A stretch of 64,000 bases of DNA from Bacillus cereus (GCF_025917685.1 NZ_CP089518.1:931001-995000); one strand, 5' to 3'. Shown: positions 9,192 through 17,720, counted from the first letter of the stretch. The notes: generated by a model not told the origin, from the letters alone. Numbers and translations are program-made.

Positions 9192-9935
9192 ATGGCGTGG
9201 ATGATTAGTGAGTTTGCAAGTGTTGGGGATGTTACGGTGCGGACGCTTCGTTATTATGACAAGATTAATTTATTAAAGCCGAGCGATTATACTGAGGGTG
9301 GGCATCGGTTATATACGAAAGATGATTTGTATGTGTTGCAGCAAATTCAATCGTTTAAGCATCTCGGTTTTTCGCTTGGGGAAATTCAAAATATTATATT
9401 GCAGCGTGATATAGAGACGGAAGAATTTTTAAGACAAATGCATTTTCAAAGAGAACTGCTTTTGGCAGAGCAAGAAAGAATTGCGAAGGTACTTTCGCAT
9501 ATGGATGAGATGACGAAGAAGTTTCAAAAGGAAGAACGAGTGGATATCGCTTTGTTTTCTTCGTTTCTGCAAACCTTTATATGGGAGAAAGAAAATAAGG
9601 AATGGTTAGAGGAACATTTTTCAAAGGAGAGTGTTCAAGCGGTTTATAATAATAAGGAACTAAAAGAAAAGTTTGATCGGCGATTTATGGATGTGATAGG
9701 GAAGTTGAAAAAGTATAAGGAAGAAGAGAAGGATCCGAGTCATCATGACGTTCAAGTTACTTTGAAGGAATTTTTCAATTTAATAGAAGAGGTAACGAAA
9801 TATCTTGATACACCTCAAAGTGATGTGGAGGATATAATCCAAAAATCCAACCTCCCACTATCCGAATTCCCAACCCTCTTCACAACCGAAGAAGAAAACT
9901 ATATAAAAGAAGCAATCCAGCAGTTTAACCCCTAG
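9192..9935 (+). CDS. MerR-family transcriptional regulator (TipA-like)
   Basis: A 247-residue regulator with an N-terminal MerR winged helix: ISEFASVGDVTVRTLRYYDK, then GLLKP-like NLLKPSDYTEGGHRLYTKDDL. A long dimerisation coiled coil follows (about residues 75-120). The C-terminal region (about 125-245) resembles the TipAS-type ligand-binding domain of MerR activators. The GTGAGGAT ribosome site is close to the preceding stop, so it is probably cotranscribed with the small membrane genes. The inducer is unknown. Codon endings switch from G/T to A/C near base 9838, inside the gene. Confidence 0.8.
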   Translation: MAWMISEFASVGDVTVRTLRYYDKINLLKPSDYTEGGHRLYTKDDLYVLQQIQSFKHLGFSLGEIQNIILQRDIETEEFLRQMHFQRELLLAEQERIAKVLSHMDEMTKKFQKEERVDIALFSSFLQTFIWEKENKEWLEEHFSKESVQAVYNNKELKEKFDRRFMDVIGKLKKYKEEEKDPSHHDVQVTLKEFFNLIEEVTKYLDTPQSDVEDIIQKSNLPLSEFPTLFTTEEENYIKEAIQQFNP

Positions 9936-9949
9936 TTAAACTGCTTTTC
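9919..9949 (+). terminator. Terminator overlapping the merR stop codon
   Basis: AGCAGTTTAAC and GTTAAACTGCT form a perfect 11-base stem whose loop includes the stop codon region, followed by TTTT. Placing the hairpin on the last codons is compact and unusual. Confidence 0.7.
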
Positions 9950-9987
9950 CATTATAATAGAAGAAAAACCAAACGGAGGAAAATCCC

Positions 9988-10314
9988 ATGCCAACCTACA
10001 ACAAACTAATCCGAAATAAAATCCCACAAATAATAAAAGCTAACGGAAAAACACCAACAACAAGAATTCTATCTGAAGACGAATACATAAAAGAACTCTG
10101 CAAAAAAACACAAGAGGAACTAACCGAATACCTAGAAGCAGACACAAAAGAACATAAACTCGAAGAACTATCCGATCTTCTAGAACTAATAAACGCCCTA
10201 GCTGAACATGAAGGCACAACACTAGAAGAAATCAATAATATCCGTAAAAAGAAAGCGGAAGAACGAGGTGGCTTTTCAGATCGAGTATTCTTAATCAGGG
10301 TAACTGATAACTAA
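9988..10314 (+). CDS. MazG-like nucleotide pyrophosphohydrolase
   Basis: A 108-residue all-helical protein of the MazG/phosphoribosyl-ATP pyrophosphohydrolase-like type. It opens with PTYNKLIRNKIPQII and carries the metal-binding pattern EELTEYLEA followed by EELSDLLELINAL. Family members hydrolyse (d)NTPs or related nucleotides to monophosphate and PPi, often as house-cleaning enzymes; the exact substrate is not deducible. AAACGGAGGAAAATCCC precedes the ATG. The gene stands alone and has a striking C/A-biased coding strand. Confidence 0.72.
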   Translation: MPTYNKLIRNKIPQIIKANGKTPTTRILSEDEYIKELCKKTQEELTEYLEADTKEHKLEELSDLLELINALAEHEGTTLEEINNIRKKKAEERGGFSDRVFLIRVTDN

Positions 10315-10499
10315 CCCCTCCTAAGCCCCTCCCAAGTAATAAATCACTAAAAAAAAACACAACAAAACAAAAACACCAACAAACACCGTAGTAGTAGTCA
10401 AAAAAAATTTGAAATAACACGCCAAAAACCCACCCCTCCTTCTTATATATAGTACAAAGAGGAATTTTTCATTTTTGAATGGAGACGGGAGGAACTTTG

Positions 10500-11357
10500 A
10501 TGGCGGTGTATCGTAATGTGCAGGTAAATTTTTGGCAGGATGATTTTGTTTTGGATTTGACGCCGGAGGAGCGGTATTTTTATGTGTATTTGTTAACTTG
10601 TTCGAAGACGACGCAGTGCGGGATTTTTCCTTTTCCGAAGCGGTTAGCTGAGATGGAGACGGGTTATAATCGGGAGACTGTTGACAAGCTTGTGCAGCGC
10701 TTCATTGATTATGGAAAGATTCTTTATGATGCGGATACGAGGGAGTTATTTATTTTAAATTGGCTTCGTTATAATCCTGTGACGAATACGAATGTGGAGA
10801 AGTGTGTGCTTCGTGAGCTTAAGGGTGTGAAGAATAAGGAGTTTGTATGTATGTTTCTTCGTAAGTGCGTAGAGGAGGAGCTGAATGTTCCGATGCTTTT
10901 AGCACATTTCGGTATGCCTAGTGATTTGGCCGTTCATGATGTTGATCCGGTCTGTGATGAGGCGGAAGAAGAGGTTAAAGAGGAAGAGACGGGGAGTCGC
11001 GTGTTTTCTTTTTACGAGCAACATTTTGGTAGTTTGTCTCCGTATACGGTAGAGGAATTGAATGCGTGGATGAATGATTTGTCAGAGGAGCTTGTGCTGA
11101 AGGCTCTTCAAATTTCGTATGAGAATAAAAACCGGAAGATGGCTTATGTGAAGGGGATTTTGCGGGGGTGGCACGGGAAAGGATTTACGAAAGTGTCTGA
11201 GGTTGAGGCGGATACGGCAAGGTTTCGGAAGAAGGAGTCGTCTGTTAGTAGCGGGGAGACGGCAAATTTTTTGGCGAAGTGTGAGGAGTGGGAGAAGAAT
11301 GTGCCGTCTGAGGAAGAGTTGCAGCGCTTTTTAGCGGAGCGCGGGTGGCGTCCATGA
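10500..11357 (+). CDS. DnaD-domain replication protein
   Basis: A 285-residue phage-style replication initiation protein. The N-terminal winged-helix region begins MAVYRNVQVNFWQDDF and LTPEERYFYVYLLT. The C-terminal DnaD domain (about residues 170-235) includes FYEQHFGSLSPYTVEELNAW and the YVKGILRGWHGKGF signature. I choose ATG 10500 because GGGAGGAACTTTG precedes it. The stop overlaps the ATG of the helicase gene (ATGA). Family knowledge: DnaD-like proteins remodel DNA and help load the replicative helicase. No origin, integrase or structural phage genes flank it, so it may be a domesticated replication pair. Confidence 0.8.
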   Translation: MAVYRNVQVNFWQDDFVLDLTPEERYFYVYLLTCSKTTQCGIFPFPKRLAEMETGYNRETVDKLVQRFIDYGKILYDADTRELFILNWLRYNPVTNTNVEKCVLRELKGVKNKEFVCMFLRKCVEEELNVPMLLAHFGMPSDLAVHDVDPVCDEAEEEVKEEETGSRVFSFYEQHFGSLSPYTVEELNAWMNDLSEELVLKALQISYENKNRKMAYVKGILRGWHGKGFTKVSEVEADTARFRKKESSVSSGETANFLAKCEEWEKNVPSEEELQRFLAERGWRP

Positions 11358-12640
11358 GTATTCAAAATGTGGAGGCGGAAAAGACGGTGTTAGGTTCTCT
11401 ATTACTTGATGGAGAGCTTATTAAGGAGTGCCGTTTGACGGAGCAGTATTTTTCTATGCCAGTGCATAAGTCTATATTTCAGTTAATGCGAAAAATGGAA
11501 GAAGAGGGGCAACCCATTGATCTTGTGACGTTCATTTCTAGGGTAGATCCGAATTTTTTGAAGGGGATCGGGGGAATGGAGTATTTTATAGGGTTAATGG
11601 ATGGTGTGCCTGCGACTAGCAACTTCTCTTATTATGAGGGGCTTGTTCGAGGTGCATGGAAAATGTATCAGGCTGGTGTTCTTGGGCACAAGATGGGAGA
11701 GCGTCTTATTGAGGAGAAGAATGAGAAAATTATTGGTGAGACGATTACGGCACTTTGTGAGTTAGAGGAAAAGGACTGTGTATGTGAGTTTGATTTGAAG
11801 GATGCGTTAGTTGGTTTGTATGAAGAGCTTCATCAAGATACGAAAGAGAATACTGGTATTGAGACTGGTTATATATCGCTAAATAAAATGACGTGCGGAT
11901 TGCAGGAAGGTGATTTTGTCGTTCTTGGTGCACGCCCTTCTATGGGGAAGACTGCGTTTGCGTTAAATGTTGGACTACATGCGGCGAAGTCTGGAGCGGC
12001 AGTTGGATTGTTTTCATTAGAGATGAGTAGTAAGCAATTGTTAAAAAGGATGGCGTCTTGCGTAGGTGAAGTGTCAGGAGGCAGATTGAAAAATCCGAAG
12101 CACCGTTTTGCGATGGAAGACTGGGAAAAGGTGAGTAAGGCGTTTGCGGAGATCGGGGAGTTACCACTTGAGATTTACGATAATGCAGGCGTTACAGTGC
12201 AAGATATTTGGATGCAAACTCGTAAGTTAAAGAGGAAGCACGGCGATAAAAAGCTTTTAGTCATTGTAGATTATTTGCAGCTCATTACGGGGGATCCGAA
12301 GCATAAGGGCAATCGGTTTCAAGAGATTAGTGAGATTTCTCGTAAGCTTAAGTTATTAGCGCGTGATTTAAATGTTTGTGTAGTAGCGCTGTCGCAATTG
12401 TCTCGTTCAGTAGAATCACGTCAAGATAAGCGCCCGCTTTTATCTGATTTAAGAGAGACGGGACAAATTGAGCAAGATGCGGATGTCATTATGCTTATGT
12501 ATCGTGAAGATTATTACGATAAGGAAACGAAGCAGAAAGAGATGACGGAGATTCATGTGGCGAAGCATCGGAATGGACCTGTTGGTAGTTTTAAACTGAG
12601 ATTTTTGAAAGAGTTTGGACGGTTTGTGGAGGGAAAATAG
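11354..12640 (+). CDS. DnaB-like replicative DNA helicase
   Basis: A 428-residue hexameric helicase of the DnaB family. The N-terminal domain starts SIQNVEAEKTVLGSLLLDGE. The RecA-like motor has Walker A GARPSMGKTAFALN, the Walker B-type strand LLVIVDYLQLI, the ALSQLSRSVE motif and DLRETGQIEQDADVIM. ATG 11354 sits in an ATGA overlap with the DnaD gene; a GTG nine bases upstream is less likely. It unwinds DNA 5' to 3' ahead of a fork. As a second helicase next to a DnaD-like loader it looks phage-derived. It also seems intact, with all motor motifs present. Confidence 0.85.
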   Translation: MSIQNVEAEKTVLGSLLLDGELIKECRLTEQYFSMPVHKSIFQLMRKMEEEGQPIDLVTFISRVDPNFLKGIGGMEYFIGLMDGVPATSNFSYYEGLVRGAWKMYQAGVLGHKMGERLIEEKNEKIIGETITALCELEEKDCVCEFDLKDALVGLYEELHQDTKENTGIETGYISLNKMTCGLQEGDFVVLGARPSMGKTAFALNVGLHAAKSGAAVGLFSLEMSSKQLLKRMASCVGEVSGGRLKNPKHRFAMEDWEKVSKAFAEIGELPLEIYDNAGVTVQDIWMQTRKLKRKHGDKKLLVIVDYLQLITGDPKHKGNRFQEISEISRKLKLLARDLNVCVVALSQLSRSVESRQDKRPLLSDLRETGQIEQDADVIMLMYREDYYDKETKQKEMTEIHVAKHRNGPVGSFKLRFLKEFGRFVEGK

Positions 12641-12670
12641 TGAAAAGACTGGAGTATCACTTTGCAAATA

Positions 12671-12718
12671 AAATAAAGCATAAGTTTTCTATTTAATTAA
12701 CTTATGCTTTATTTTTTG
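12671..12718. terminator. Bidirectional terminator between helicase and trmB-like genes
   Basis: AAATAAAGCATAAGTT and AACTTATGCTTTATTT form a 16-base perfect stem with A-rich and T-rich flanks. It can end both the rightward helicase transcript and the leftward trmB-like transcript. Confidence 0.8.
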
Positions 12719-12736
12719 ATTCTTTGAATATGTTTC

Positions 12737-13522
12737 TTATTTTTCCATAAAGAAAGATCTTCTCTCTGCAGTAATCCATTGCTGCAAGTCATCTTGGCTA
12801 CGTCGTACAAGTCGATTCACTAAAACATCATGCCATACATAATCCTCTAATAGGTATATATGAACGGGGTCATCTGTATAAAAAGCAATATTACGCTCCT
12901 CAAGTGATGGTCCATAAATCATCTCTTTAGAATCTATCGATAAAATAAACCAATGTTCTGTAGACAGGGTTTCTGTATAAGGTGTTATACGGTGGGCTTC
13001 TAGATTTTTAATGGGATTTTCAACATGCAGGGTAATACCTTGTATCATGACTTTATCGGCTACCTCAGATAGTTCTTCTTTTAATACTTCGTACATCTCA
13101 TCCCACATCGAAATGACAATACGTTTTTCTGCTTTTTTGATTAATGCCTGACAGTAGCTAATTATTGTTTTATTGTCTTTTAAAGTAATCACTCGATTAT
13201 CCGTTTTTTCCTCGAAAGTTTCTAGTTTTTTTAATGAGTCACTGATTCCTTCATAAGTAGACTGCCATTCTGATTGAGCCTTCTGCAAAAAGATTTCAAC
13301 AGGTAGAGGTGAATAGCGAGTGGTGTCATTTATTTCTTCCTTCATGACAATTCCTTTTTCTACAAGGTTACCTAAAACCTCGTAAATCCGCGCTCTTGGG
13401 ATACCTGAATCTTTACTCACTTGGTAGGCTGTGACAGGCCCCTGTTTAACAAGAGATACATAAGATTTAGCTTCATATTCATTAAAACCAATTTTTTTAA
13501 GCTGTTGCACTATGTAGTCCAC
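12737..13522 (-). CDS. TrmB-family transcriptional regulator
   Basis: A 261-residue regulator with an N-terminal winged helix of the TrmB type (KIGFNEYEAKSYVSLVKQGP, then DSGIPRARIYEVLGNLVEKG) and a C-terminal phospholipase D-like sugar/effector-binding region (about residues 100-260). I choose GTG 13522 because GGAGGA lies 8 bases upstream; the longer frame to 13558 has no ribosome site. It is divergent from the TSUP transporter gene, and a 26-base palindrome lies between them. It probably controls that transporter and perhaps itself. The effector is not known. Confidence 0.8.
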   Translation of the reverse strand: MDYIVQQLKKIGFNEYEAKSYVSLVKQGPVTAYQVSKDSGIPRARIYEVLGNLVEKGIVMKEEINDTTRYSPLPVEIFLQKAQSEWQSTYEGISDSLKKLETFEEKTDNRVITLKDNKTIISYCQALIKKAEKRIVISMWDEMYEVLKEELSEVADKVMIQGITLHVENPIKNLEAHRITPYTETLSTEHWFILSIDSKEMIYGPSLEERNIAFYTDDPVHIYLLEDYVWHDVLVNRLVRRSQDDLQQWITAERRSFFMEK

Positions 13523-13590
13523 TTTTTTCGTCCTCCGATGTTTGCTTTTATATTTCAACGTTACAATAACTGTTTACATTTAGCAAATTA

Positions 13591-13616
13591 TTAGTTACTA
13601 TTCGAATAGTGACTAA
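13591..13616. promoter_or_regulatory. Palindromic operator upstream of the TSUP transporter
   Basis: TTAGT(T)ACTATTCGAATAGT(G)ACTAA is a 26-base near-perfect palindrome with a single mismatched pair, ending just before the GGGGAGG ribosome site of the transporter. It is the obvious candidate binding site for the divergent TrmB-like regulator. Confidence 0.65.
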
Positions 13617-13632
13617 AGGGGAGGTTAATAGT

Positions 13633-14400
13633 ATGGATTTTTATTTAGACCCATCAGTATTAATTATTTTGATTGCTTTTGGATTTTTAGCTGCATTTAT
13701 TGATTCAGTTGTAGGTGGCGGTGGACTGATTGCTTTACCAGCTTTATTATTTACAGGACTGAATCCAGCAAGTGCAGTAGCTACGAATAAACTAGCGTCG
13801 ACAATGGGGTGTGCAACTAGTAATATTGTGTTTTATCGTTCTGGTAATCTTGATTTGAAATCGGCGTTTAAATTAGTTCCACTCACTTTCATAGGTTCCG
13901 TAATAGGTGCATGGACCGTTCATTTAATGAACCCAGAAGTACTGAAGCCATTGATGCTGATCATGCTTGGTGCGGTTGCTATTTATACGATTTTCAAAAA
14001 GGATTGGGGTAGTGTTTCCACTCATAAGAAATTGTCCGGTCGACACTTCATTATTTTTACTTTTTTTATTTTTATTATTGGTTTTTATGATGGATTTCTA
14101 GGTCCTGGCACAGGTTCGTTTTTAATGTTTTCTCTTTTATTTATTGGGTATGATTTTTTAAAAGCAGCAGGTAATGCGAAGCTTCTTAATTTAGGAAGTA
14201 ATGTTGGTGCATTGTTGATGTTTATGTATGTAGGGCAAGTAAACTATGTGTATGGTTTTATAATGGGGATTGCTCAAATTGCTGGAGGGATTGTTGGCTC
14301 CAAATTTGCTATAAAAAAAGGAAGCGGGTATGTTCGTGCTCTTTTCATTACAGTAACTTGTTTATTGTTAGCGAAAAATCTGTATGACTATATTCAGTAA
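13633..14400 (+). CDS. TSUP (TauE/SafE) family permease
   Basis: A 255-residue membrane protein with seven to eight hydrophobic segments. It carries the TSUP signatures SVVGGGGLIALPALL near the N-terminus and the second-half repeat YDGFLGPGTGSFLMF. Family members export sulfite, sulfonate-derived or other organic anions. ATG 13633 is chosen because GGGGAGG is 9 bases upstream; the longer frame overlaps the operator. It is divergently arranged with the TrmB-type gene, and the palindrome at 13591-13616 implies regulation by it. The substrate is not deducible from this context. Confidence 0.82.
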   Translation: MDFYLDPSVLIILIAFGFLAAFIDSVVGGGGLIALPALLFTGLNPASAVATNKLASTMGCATSNIVFYRSGNLDLKSAFKLVPLTFIGSVIGAWTVHLMNPEVLKPLMLIMLGAVAIYTIFKKDWGSVSTHKKLSGRHFIIFTFFIFIIGFYDGFLGPGTGSFLMFSLLFIGYDFLKAAGNAKLLNLGSNVGALLMFMYVGQVNYVYGFIMGIAQIAGGIVGSKFAIKKGSGYVRALFITVTCLLLAKNLYDYIQ

Positions 14401-14498
14401 GTAATTTTGAACATCTTCACTTCAAAGAACGTAGAAAAGGTCAAATATGAAGGCTACATAAAATATAAGAAGATACTAGGGGCAAATTTCTTTTAACA

Positions 14499-14539
14499 TT
14501 TTTTAGATGCTACCTTATTCGAAGATAGCATCTAAAAAA
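14499..14539. terminator. Bidirectional terminator
   Basis: TTTTTTAGATGCTA pairs with TAGCATCTAAAAAA around a 13-base loop. It lies between the convergent TSUP permease and EamA transporter genes and can serve both. Confidence 0.75.
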
Positions 14540-14610
14540 AGGCTCATTTAAAAGAAAATAATATAAACTCATATTTTTCTGGGGTATGTTTATTGATCAT
14601 AGTGAAATGT

Positions 14611-15498
14611 TTACTCTATATTCTTCTTATAATTAGGCCTCAACAAACTCTTAAAATCCAACTCAGCAATCAACACACTCAACAATATAAGCGTCGCCCC
14701 TAAATATCCTTTCCCAGTAAGCGTTTCGCCTGTGAAAACGAAGGCAAAGCCTGCGGAAAAGACAGGTTCTAATGAAAAAATAAGTCCTGTATGGGTAGGC
14801 GTAGTGTATTGCTGGGCGATAACTTGCACGATGAATGCGACTGCGGTGCAAAATATGCTTAAGGCTAAGATGATTAGCCATGAGTCGATCGTGCCAGGAA
14901 GCTTTGGCGTTTCTATAATGAATGAAAAAATAAGGCTAAATAGGCCGACGAAACCGAGTTGTATGACCCCGAGCGCAATCGAGTTCACATGTTTCGTTAC
15001 ACTTCCAGTAATGATGACATGAATGGCATAAAATAAAGCAGATAATATGCAGAATATATCGCCATTACCGATCTTGAATTCGCTAGTTAATGTTAATAAG
15101 CCGATTCCTATTATCGTTAACACAATTCCTACTATAACTTTCTTTTCAGGAATGTGTTTTAAAAATATAGCTGATAATATTGGAATGAAAATGACTGTGA
15201 GGCATAGTAAGAAACCAGCATTAGAGACACTAGTATACTTTGTGCCAAACGTCGCAAAAATGTAAACGATAAATAAAACAGAGGCCAATATAAATGCATA
15301 TTTTACAGTTTTTAAATCGACTTTGAATAAATGTTTGTAAAATATTAAACCTGATAAAAGAAAGGCAATAATAAATCGTAATGCGATTAAATTATATTCT
15401 TCTATGCCATCAAGTCCAAGCTTCGTAAGTAGGATGGATGCACCCCAAAAAAATGTAACTAGTAGTAGCATTAAATCAGCTTTTAATTGAATTTTCAT
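14611..15498 (-). CDS. EamA/DMT-family transporter
   Basis: A 295-residue inner-membrane protein with ten hydrophobic helices arranged as two EamA repeats. The first repeat begins LMLLLVTFFWGASILLTKLG and the second ends with EPVFSAGFAFVFTGETLTGKGYLGATLI, both typical of drug/metabolite transporters. The ribosome site GAGGGAATAGAA precedes the ATG. It stands alone on the minus strand. Family members export amino acids, metabolites or drugs; the substrate cannot be assigned. Confidence 0.82.
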   Translation of the reverse strand: MKIQLKADLMLLLVTFFWGASILLTKLGLDGIEEYNLIALRFIIAFLLSGLIFYKHLFKVDLKTVKYAFILASVLFIVYIFATFGTKYTSVSNAGFLLCLTVIFIPILSAIFLKHIPEKKVIVGIVLTIIGIGLLTLTSEFKIGNGDIFCILSALFYAIHVIITGSVTKHVNSIALGVIQLGFVGLFSLIFSFIIETPKLPGTIDSWLIILALSIFCTAVAFIVQVIAQQYTTPTHTGLIFSLEPVFSAGFAFVFTGETLTGKGYLGATLILLSVLIAELDFKSLLRPNYKKNIE

Positions 15499-15680
15499 TT
15501 CTATTCCCTCGTTATGTATAATTTATGATTCCATACCCCTATCCCTATTGTTTATTTTAATATCAATTCTGAATATTTGGAACAAAAATTTATCGACGCT
15601 TTTTTCTCCATCCAATTATTGAAAGTTCGGACCTGAAGAAAATCGGTATGTAAGTTTCTAAAGTGAATAGAAATAATGAA

Positions 15681-15725
15681 AAAGAACCCAATTTCTCTAT
15701 TTTATATGGAGAGATTGGGTTCTTT
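15681..15725 (+). terminator. Orphan terminator-like hairpin upstream of the PspA operon
   Basis: AAAGAACCCAATTTCTC and the matching GAGATTGGGTTCTTT form a long stem in the space between the divergent EamA and PspA-unit genes (15499-15891). No gene precedes it on the plus strand, so it may act in a leader transcript (attenuation) or end a small RNA. I saw no other gene in this gap. Confidence 0.5.
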
Positions 15726-15891
15726 CGTTTTGGAATAATTATGAGAAAATTTTTAGATGTTTCTCATATATTCATCATGTTTCTTTCATCCTTTTCTCAC
15801 GTCCAAGTTTTACACTCATATGTATCAAAGGTAAAGGGAGGTAATACATTTTTTACTTATCTCAAAACGAATGATAGATGGTGGTGAGCAG

Positions 15892-16437
15892 ATGAAAAAG
15901 AATAAACGTAAAAAATTGCGTTGGTTAAAATGGATTTTGATCCTTCCGTTACTTCTGGTATTACTATTGTTTGGATTACATAGTATGAAGTTCGAAAGGT
16001 GGGACCATGAGAAGCATAAGCAAGCGGCGTATACTGTTTCTCACGATAAAGAAAGGGAAGCTTTCATCACGCAAAAAGAAAAGTTTAATAACTTTGAGCG
16101 AAATCAGCATCATGAAAAACACCATGAAAAAGAGTTTGAAGGTTTATTCTTTATACCATTCCTGTTAGCGTTTGGATTTGTTCTTTTCGGCTGGTTAATC
16201 CTTCGTAAGTCTGAAGGGAATATGGTTAAAAAATGGACAGGCATATTACTCCTTGTTATTGGTTTATTACCGGTCCTTCCGATGCTTGCATTTGTTGCAG
16301 CGATTGTTTGGGCATATAAAAAGTTTAAAGAAAAAAGAATGGCAACTGATATAGATTTATACAGCGATTTTCAAGTACAACAACAAGTAGATATTTTAGA
16401 TCAATGGGAACGCAACATTCGTAAGGAGGAGAAGTAA
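15892..16437 (+). CDS. Membrane protein cotranscribed with PspA (LiaI-like role)
   Basis: A 181-residue membrane protein. The first helix (about residues 11-29) follows a very basic MKKNKRKKLRWLKW head. A hydrophilic His/Glu/Lys-rich region (HEKHHEKEFEG) is next, then two further helices (about 84-105 and 116-145) and a charged tail. ATG 15892 is chosen over an upstream frame because GGTGGTGAGCAG precedes it. It lies 2 bases before the PspA gene, so it is probably the membrane anchor or partner in the envelope-stress response, as LiaI is for LiaH. This role is inferred from position; no specific family was recognised. Confidence 0.6.
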   Translation: MKKNKRKKLRWLKWILILPLLLVLLLFGLHSMKFERWDHEKHKQAAYTVSHDKEREAFITQKEKFNNFERNQHHEKHHEKEFEGLFFIPFLLAFGFVLFGWLILRKSEGNMVKKWTGILLLVIGLLPVLPMLAFVAAIVWAYKKFKEKRMATDIDLYSDFQVQQQVDILDQWERNIRKEEK

Positions 16438-16439
16438 TA

Positions 16440-17099
16440 ATGGGTATTTTAAAACGTATTAAAAATATTGTGGTAGCGGATGTGCATCAAACGTTAGATA
16501 AGGTAGAAAATCCTGTTAGCATGTTGAAGCAATATCTTCGCGAAACAGAACAGCAAATTACGAAAGCTCAAAAAGCACTCGCTCATCAATATTATTTAGA
16601 GAAGAAATATGAAGCATTAATTTCAGAAACGGATGCCCTTATTGCGAAGAGAACTCGCCAAGCTGAGCTTGCAGTATCACGCGAAGAAGATCAAATGGCA
16701 CAGTTAGCCCTGCAAGAAAAAATCGTGAATGAGAAAAAAGCGGAGCTATATCGCAAGCAGTACGAAATAACAAAAGAGCAGACAGCGACGCTTTATGAAC
16801 AAATTGACAAATTGCAAAAGAAATATGGAGAGTTGCAATATAAAGAACTAGTTCTTGTTTCGCGGTTAAATGCGGCGCGAGCGATAAAAGAGAGCAACAC
16901 GGCAATTGATTCGTTCCATACAGAAAGTGCAGCGAAAGGCTTTGCACGCATTGAATCGTATGTGCAAAAACTAGAAGCAGAAACAGCTGCTAGTAACTAT
17001 TTTTATAATTTGAAGTCTCCTAATCAACAAGAAGTGTTAGATCAAAATTTGCAAGAAGAAGTACAGCTGGAGTTAGAGAAGTTAAAAGAGAATAAATAG
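16440..17099 (+). CDS. PspA/IM30 (LiaH-like) envelope-stress protein
   Basis: A 219-residue, almost entirely coiled-coil protein of the PspA/IM30/LiaH family. It opens MGILKRIKNIVVADVHQTLD and PVSMLKQYLRETEQQITKAQ, the classic N-terminus. Family members oligomerise into rings or rods on the inner face of the membrane and protect it during envelope stress. GTAAGGAGGAGAAG precedes the ATG. It is the second gene of a two-gene unit with a membrane partner. A terminator follows at once. The stress regulator that would control it is not adjacent. Confidence 0.85.
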   Translation: MGILKRIKNIVVADVHQTLDKVENPVSMLKQYLRETEQQITKAQKALAHQYYLEKKYEALISETDALIAKRTRQAELAVSREEDQMAQLALQEKIVNEKKAELYRKQYEITKEQTATLYEQIDKLQKKYGELQYKELVLVSRLNAARAIKESNTAIDSFHTESAAKGFARIESYVQKLEAETAASNYFYNLKSPNQQEVLDQNLQEEVQLELEKLKENK

Positions 17100-17104
17100 T
17101 ATGC

Positions 17105-17134
17105 AAAAAGCCCATTTTCATATGGGCTTTTTTT
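17105..17134 (+). terminator. Terminator after pspA-like gene
   Basis: AAAAAGCCCAT pairs with ATGGGCTTTTT, followed by T residues, 6 bases past the stop. Confidence 0.8.
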
Positions 17135-17144
17135 AATGGTGAAA

Positions 17145-17720
17145 TTATTCCTTTCCAAACTGAAAAATATCCCGATTAATAAGTTGATGGAAGTGCCTAT
17201 CCATTTCTGCTGCAGAAACTTTTCTTTCATTTTGAAACCACCACGCACTTAATGAAGTGATTACTCCTGAATAAAATTCCGTTATTAAATCGTTTGGCAT
17301 CGTATGATTTTTACAAAGTTGATTTAATGCTTCCGTTTCTTGTTTTCTTGTTTCATGACTTAAATAATGTATACGGCTAATAAATTGCTCATCAGACATT
17401 TGCGCCTCTAATATTTTACCGATTTCTTCATGATGAAGGAATTGTTCCATCACTTGAAATGGTTTACTTAATCGATCTAAAAGCGGTATTTCAGCAATCA
17501 TTTCGCCATAGCGTTTAAATCCAAATGCTAATAAAGCATCTTTATCTTCAAAATGTTTATAAAAGGTTGTGCGATGTACCATCGCACGATCACAAATTTG
17601 GTTAATCGTGATGGAACTATATTTCTGTTTTGATTGCGTCATTAATTCAAATAAGGAATCCCACAATAATTTATGTGTACGTCTAATACGTAAATCAAGT
17701 TGTTTTTCATTATCGTTCAT
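17145..17720 (-). CDS. TetR-family repressor of the divergent MFS pump
   Basis: A 191-residue regulator. The N-terminal TetR helix-turn-helix is seen in ITINQICDRAMVHRTTFYKHFEDKDALL, split here as a helix, turn and recognition helix at about residues 37-64. The C-terminal domain is helical with WWFQNE near the end, a TetR_C-type ligand pocket. It is transcribed divergently from an EmrB/QacA-type efflux pump, and matching inverted half-sites lie between them, so it very probably represses the pump. The ribosome site AAGGAGAATTGTAG precedes the ATG. Confidence 0.85.
   Translation of the reverse strand: MNDNEKQLDLRIRRTHKLLWDSLFELMTQSKQKYSSITINQICDRAMVHRTTFYKHFEDKDALLAFGFKRYGEMIAEIPLLDRLSKPFQVMEQFLHHEEIGKILEAQMSDEQFISRIHYLSHETRKQETEALNQLCKNHTMPNDLITEFYSGVITSLSAWWFQNERKVSAAEMDRHFHQLINRDIFQFGKE

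Noticed and set aside
15663..15887. 74-codon plus-strand frame
   Set aside because: It spans the strong hairpin at 15681-15725, lacks a ribosome site and its sequence is not protein-like.
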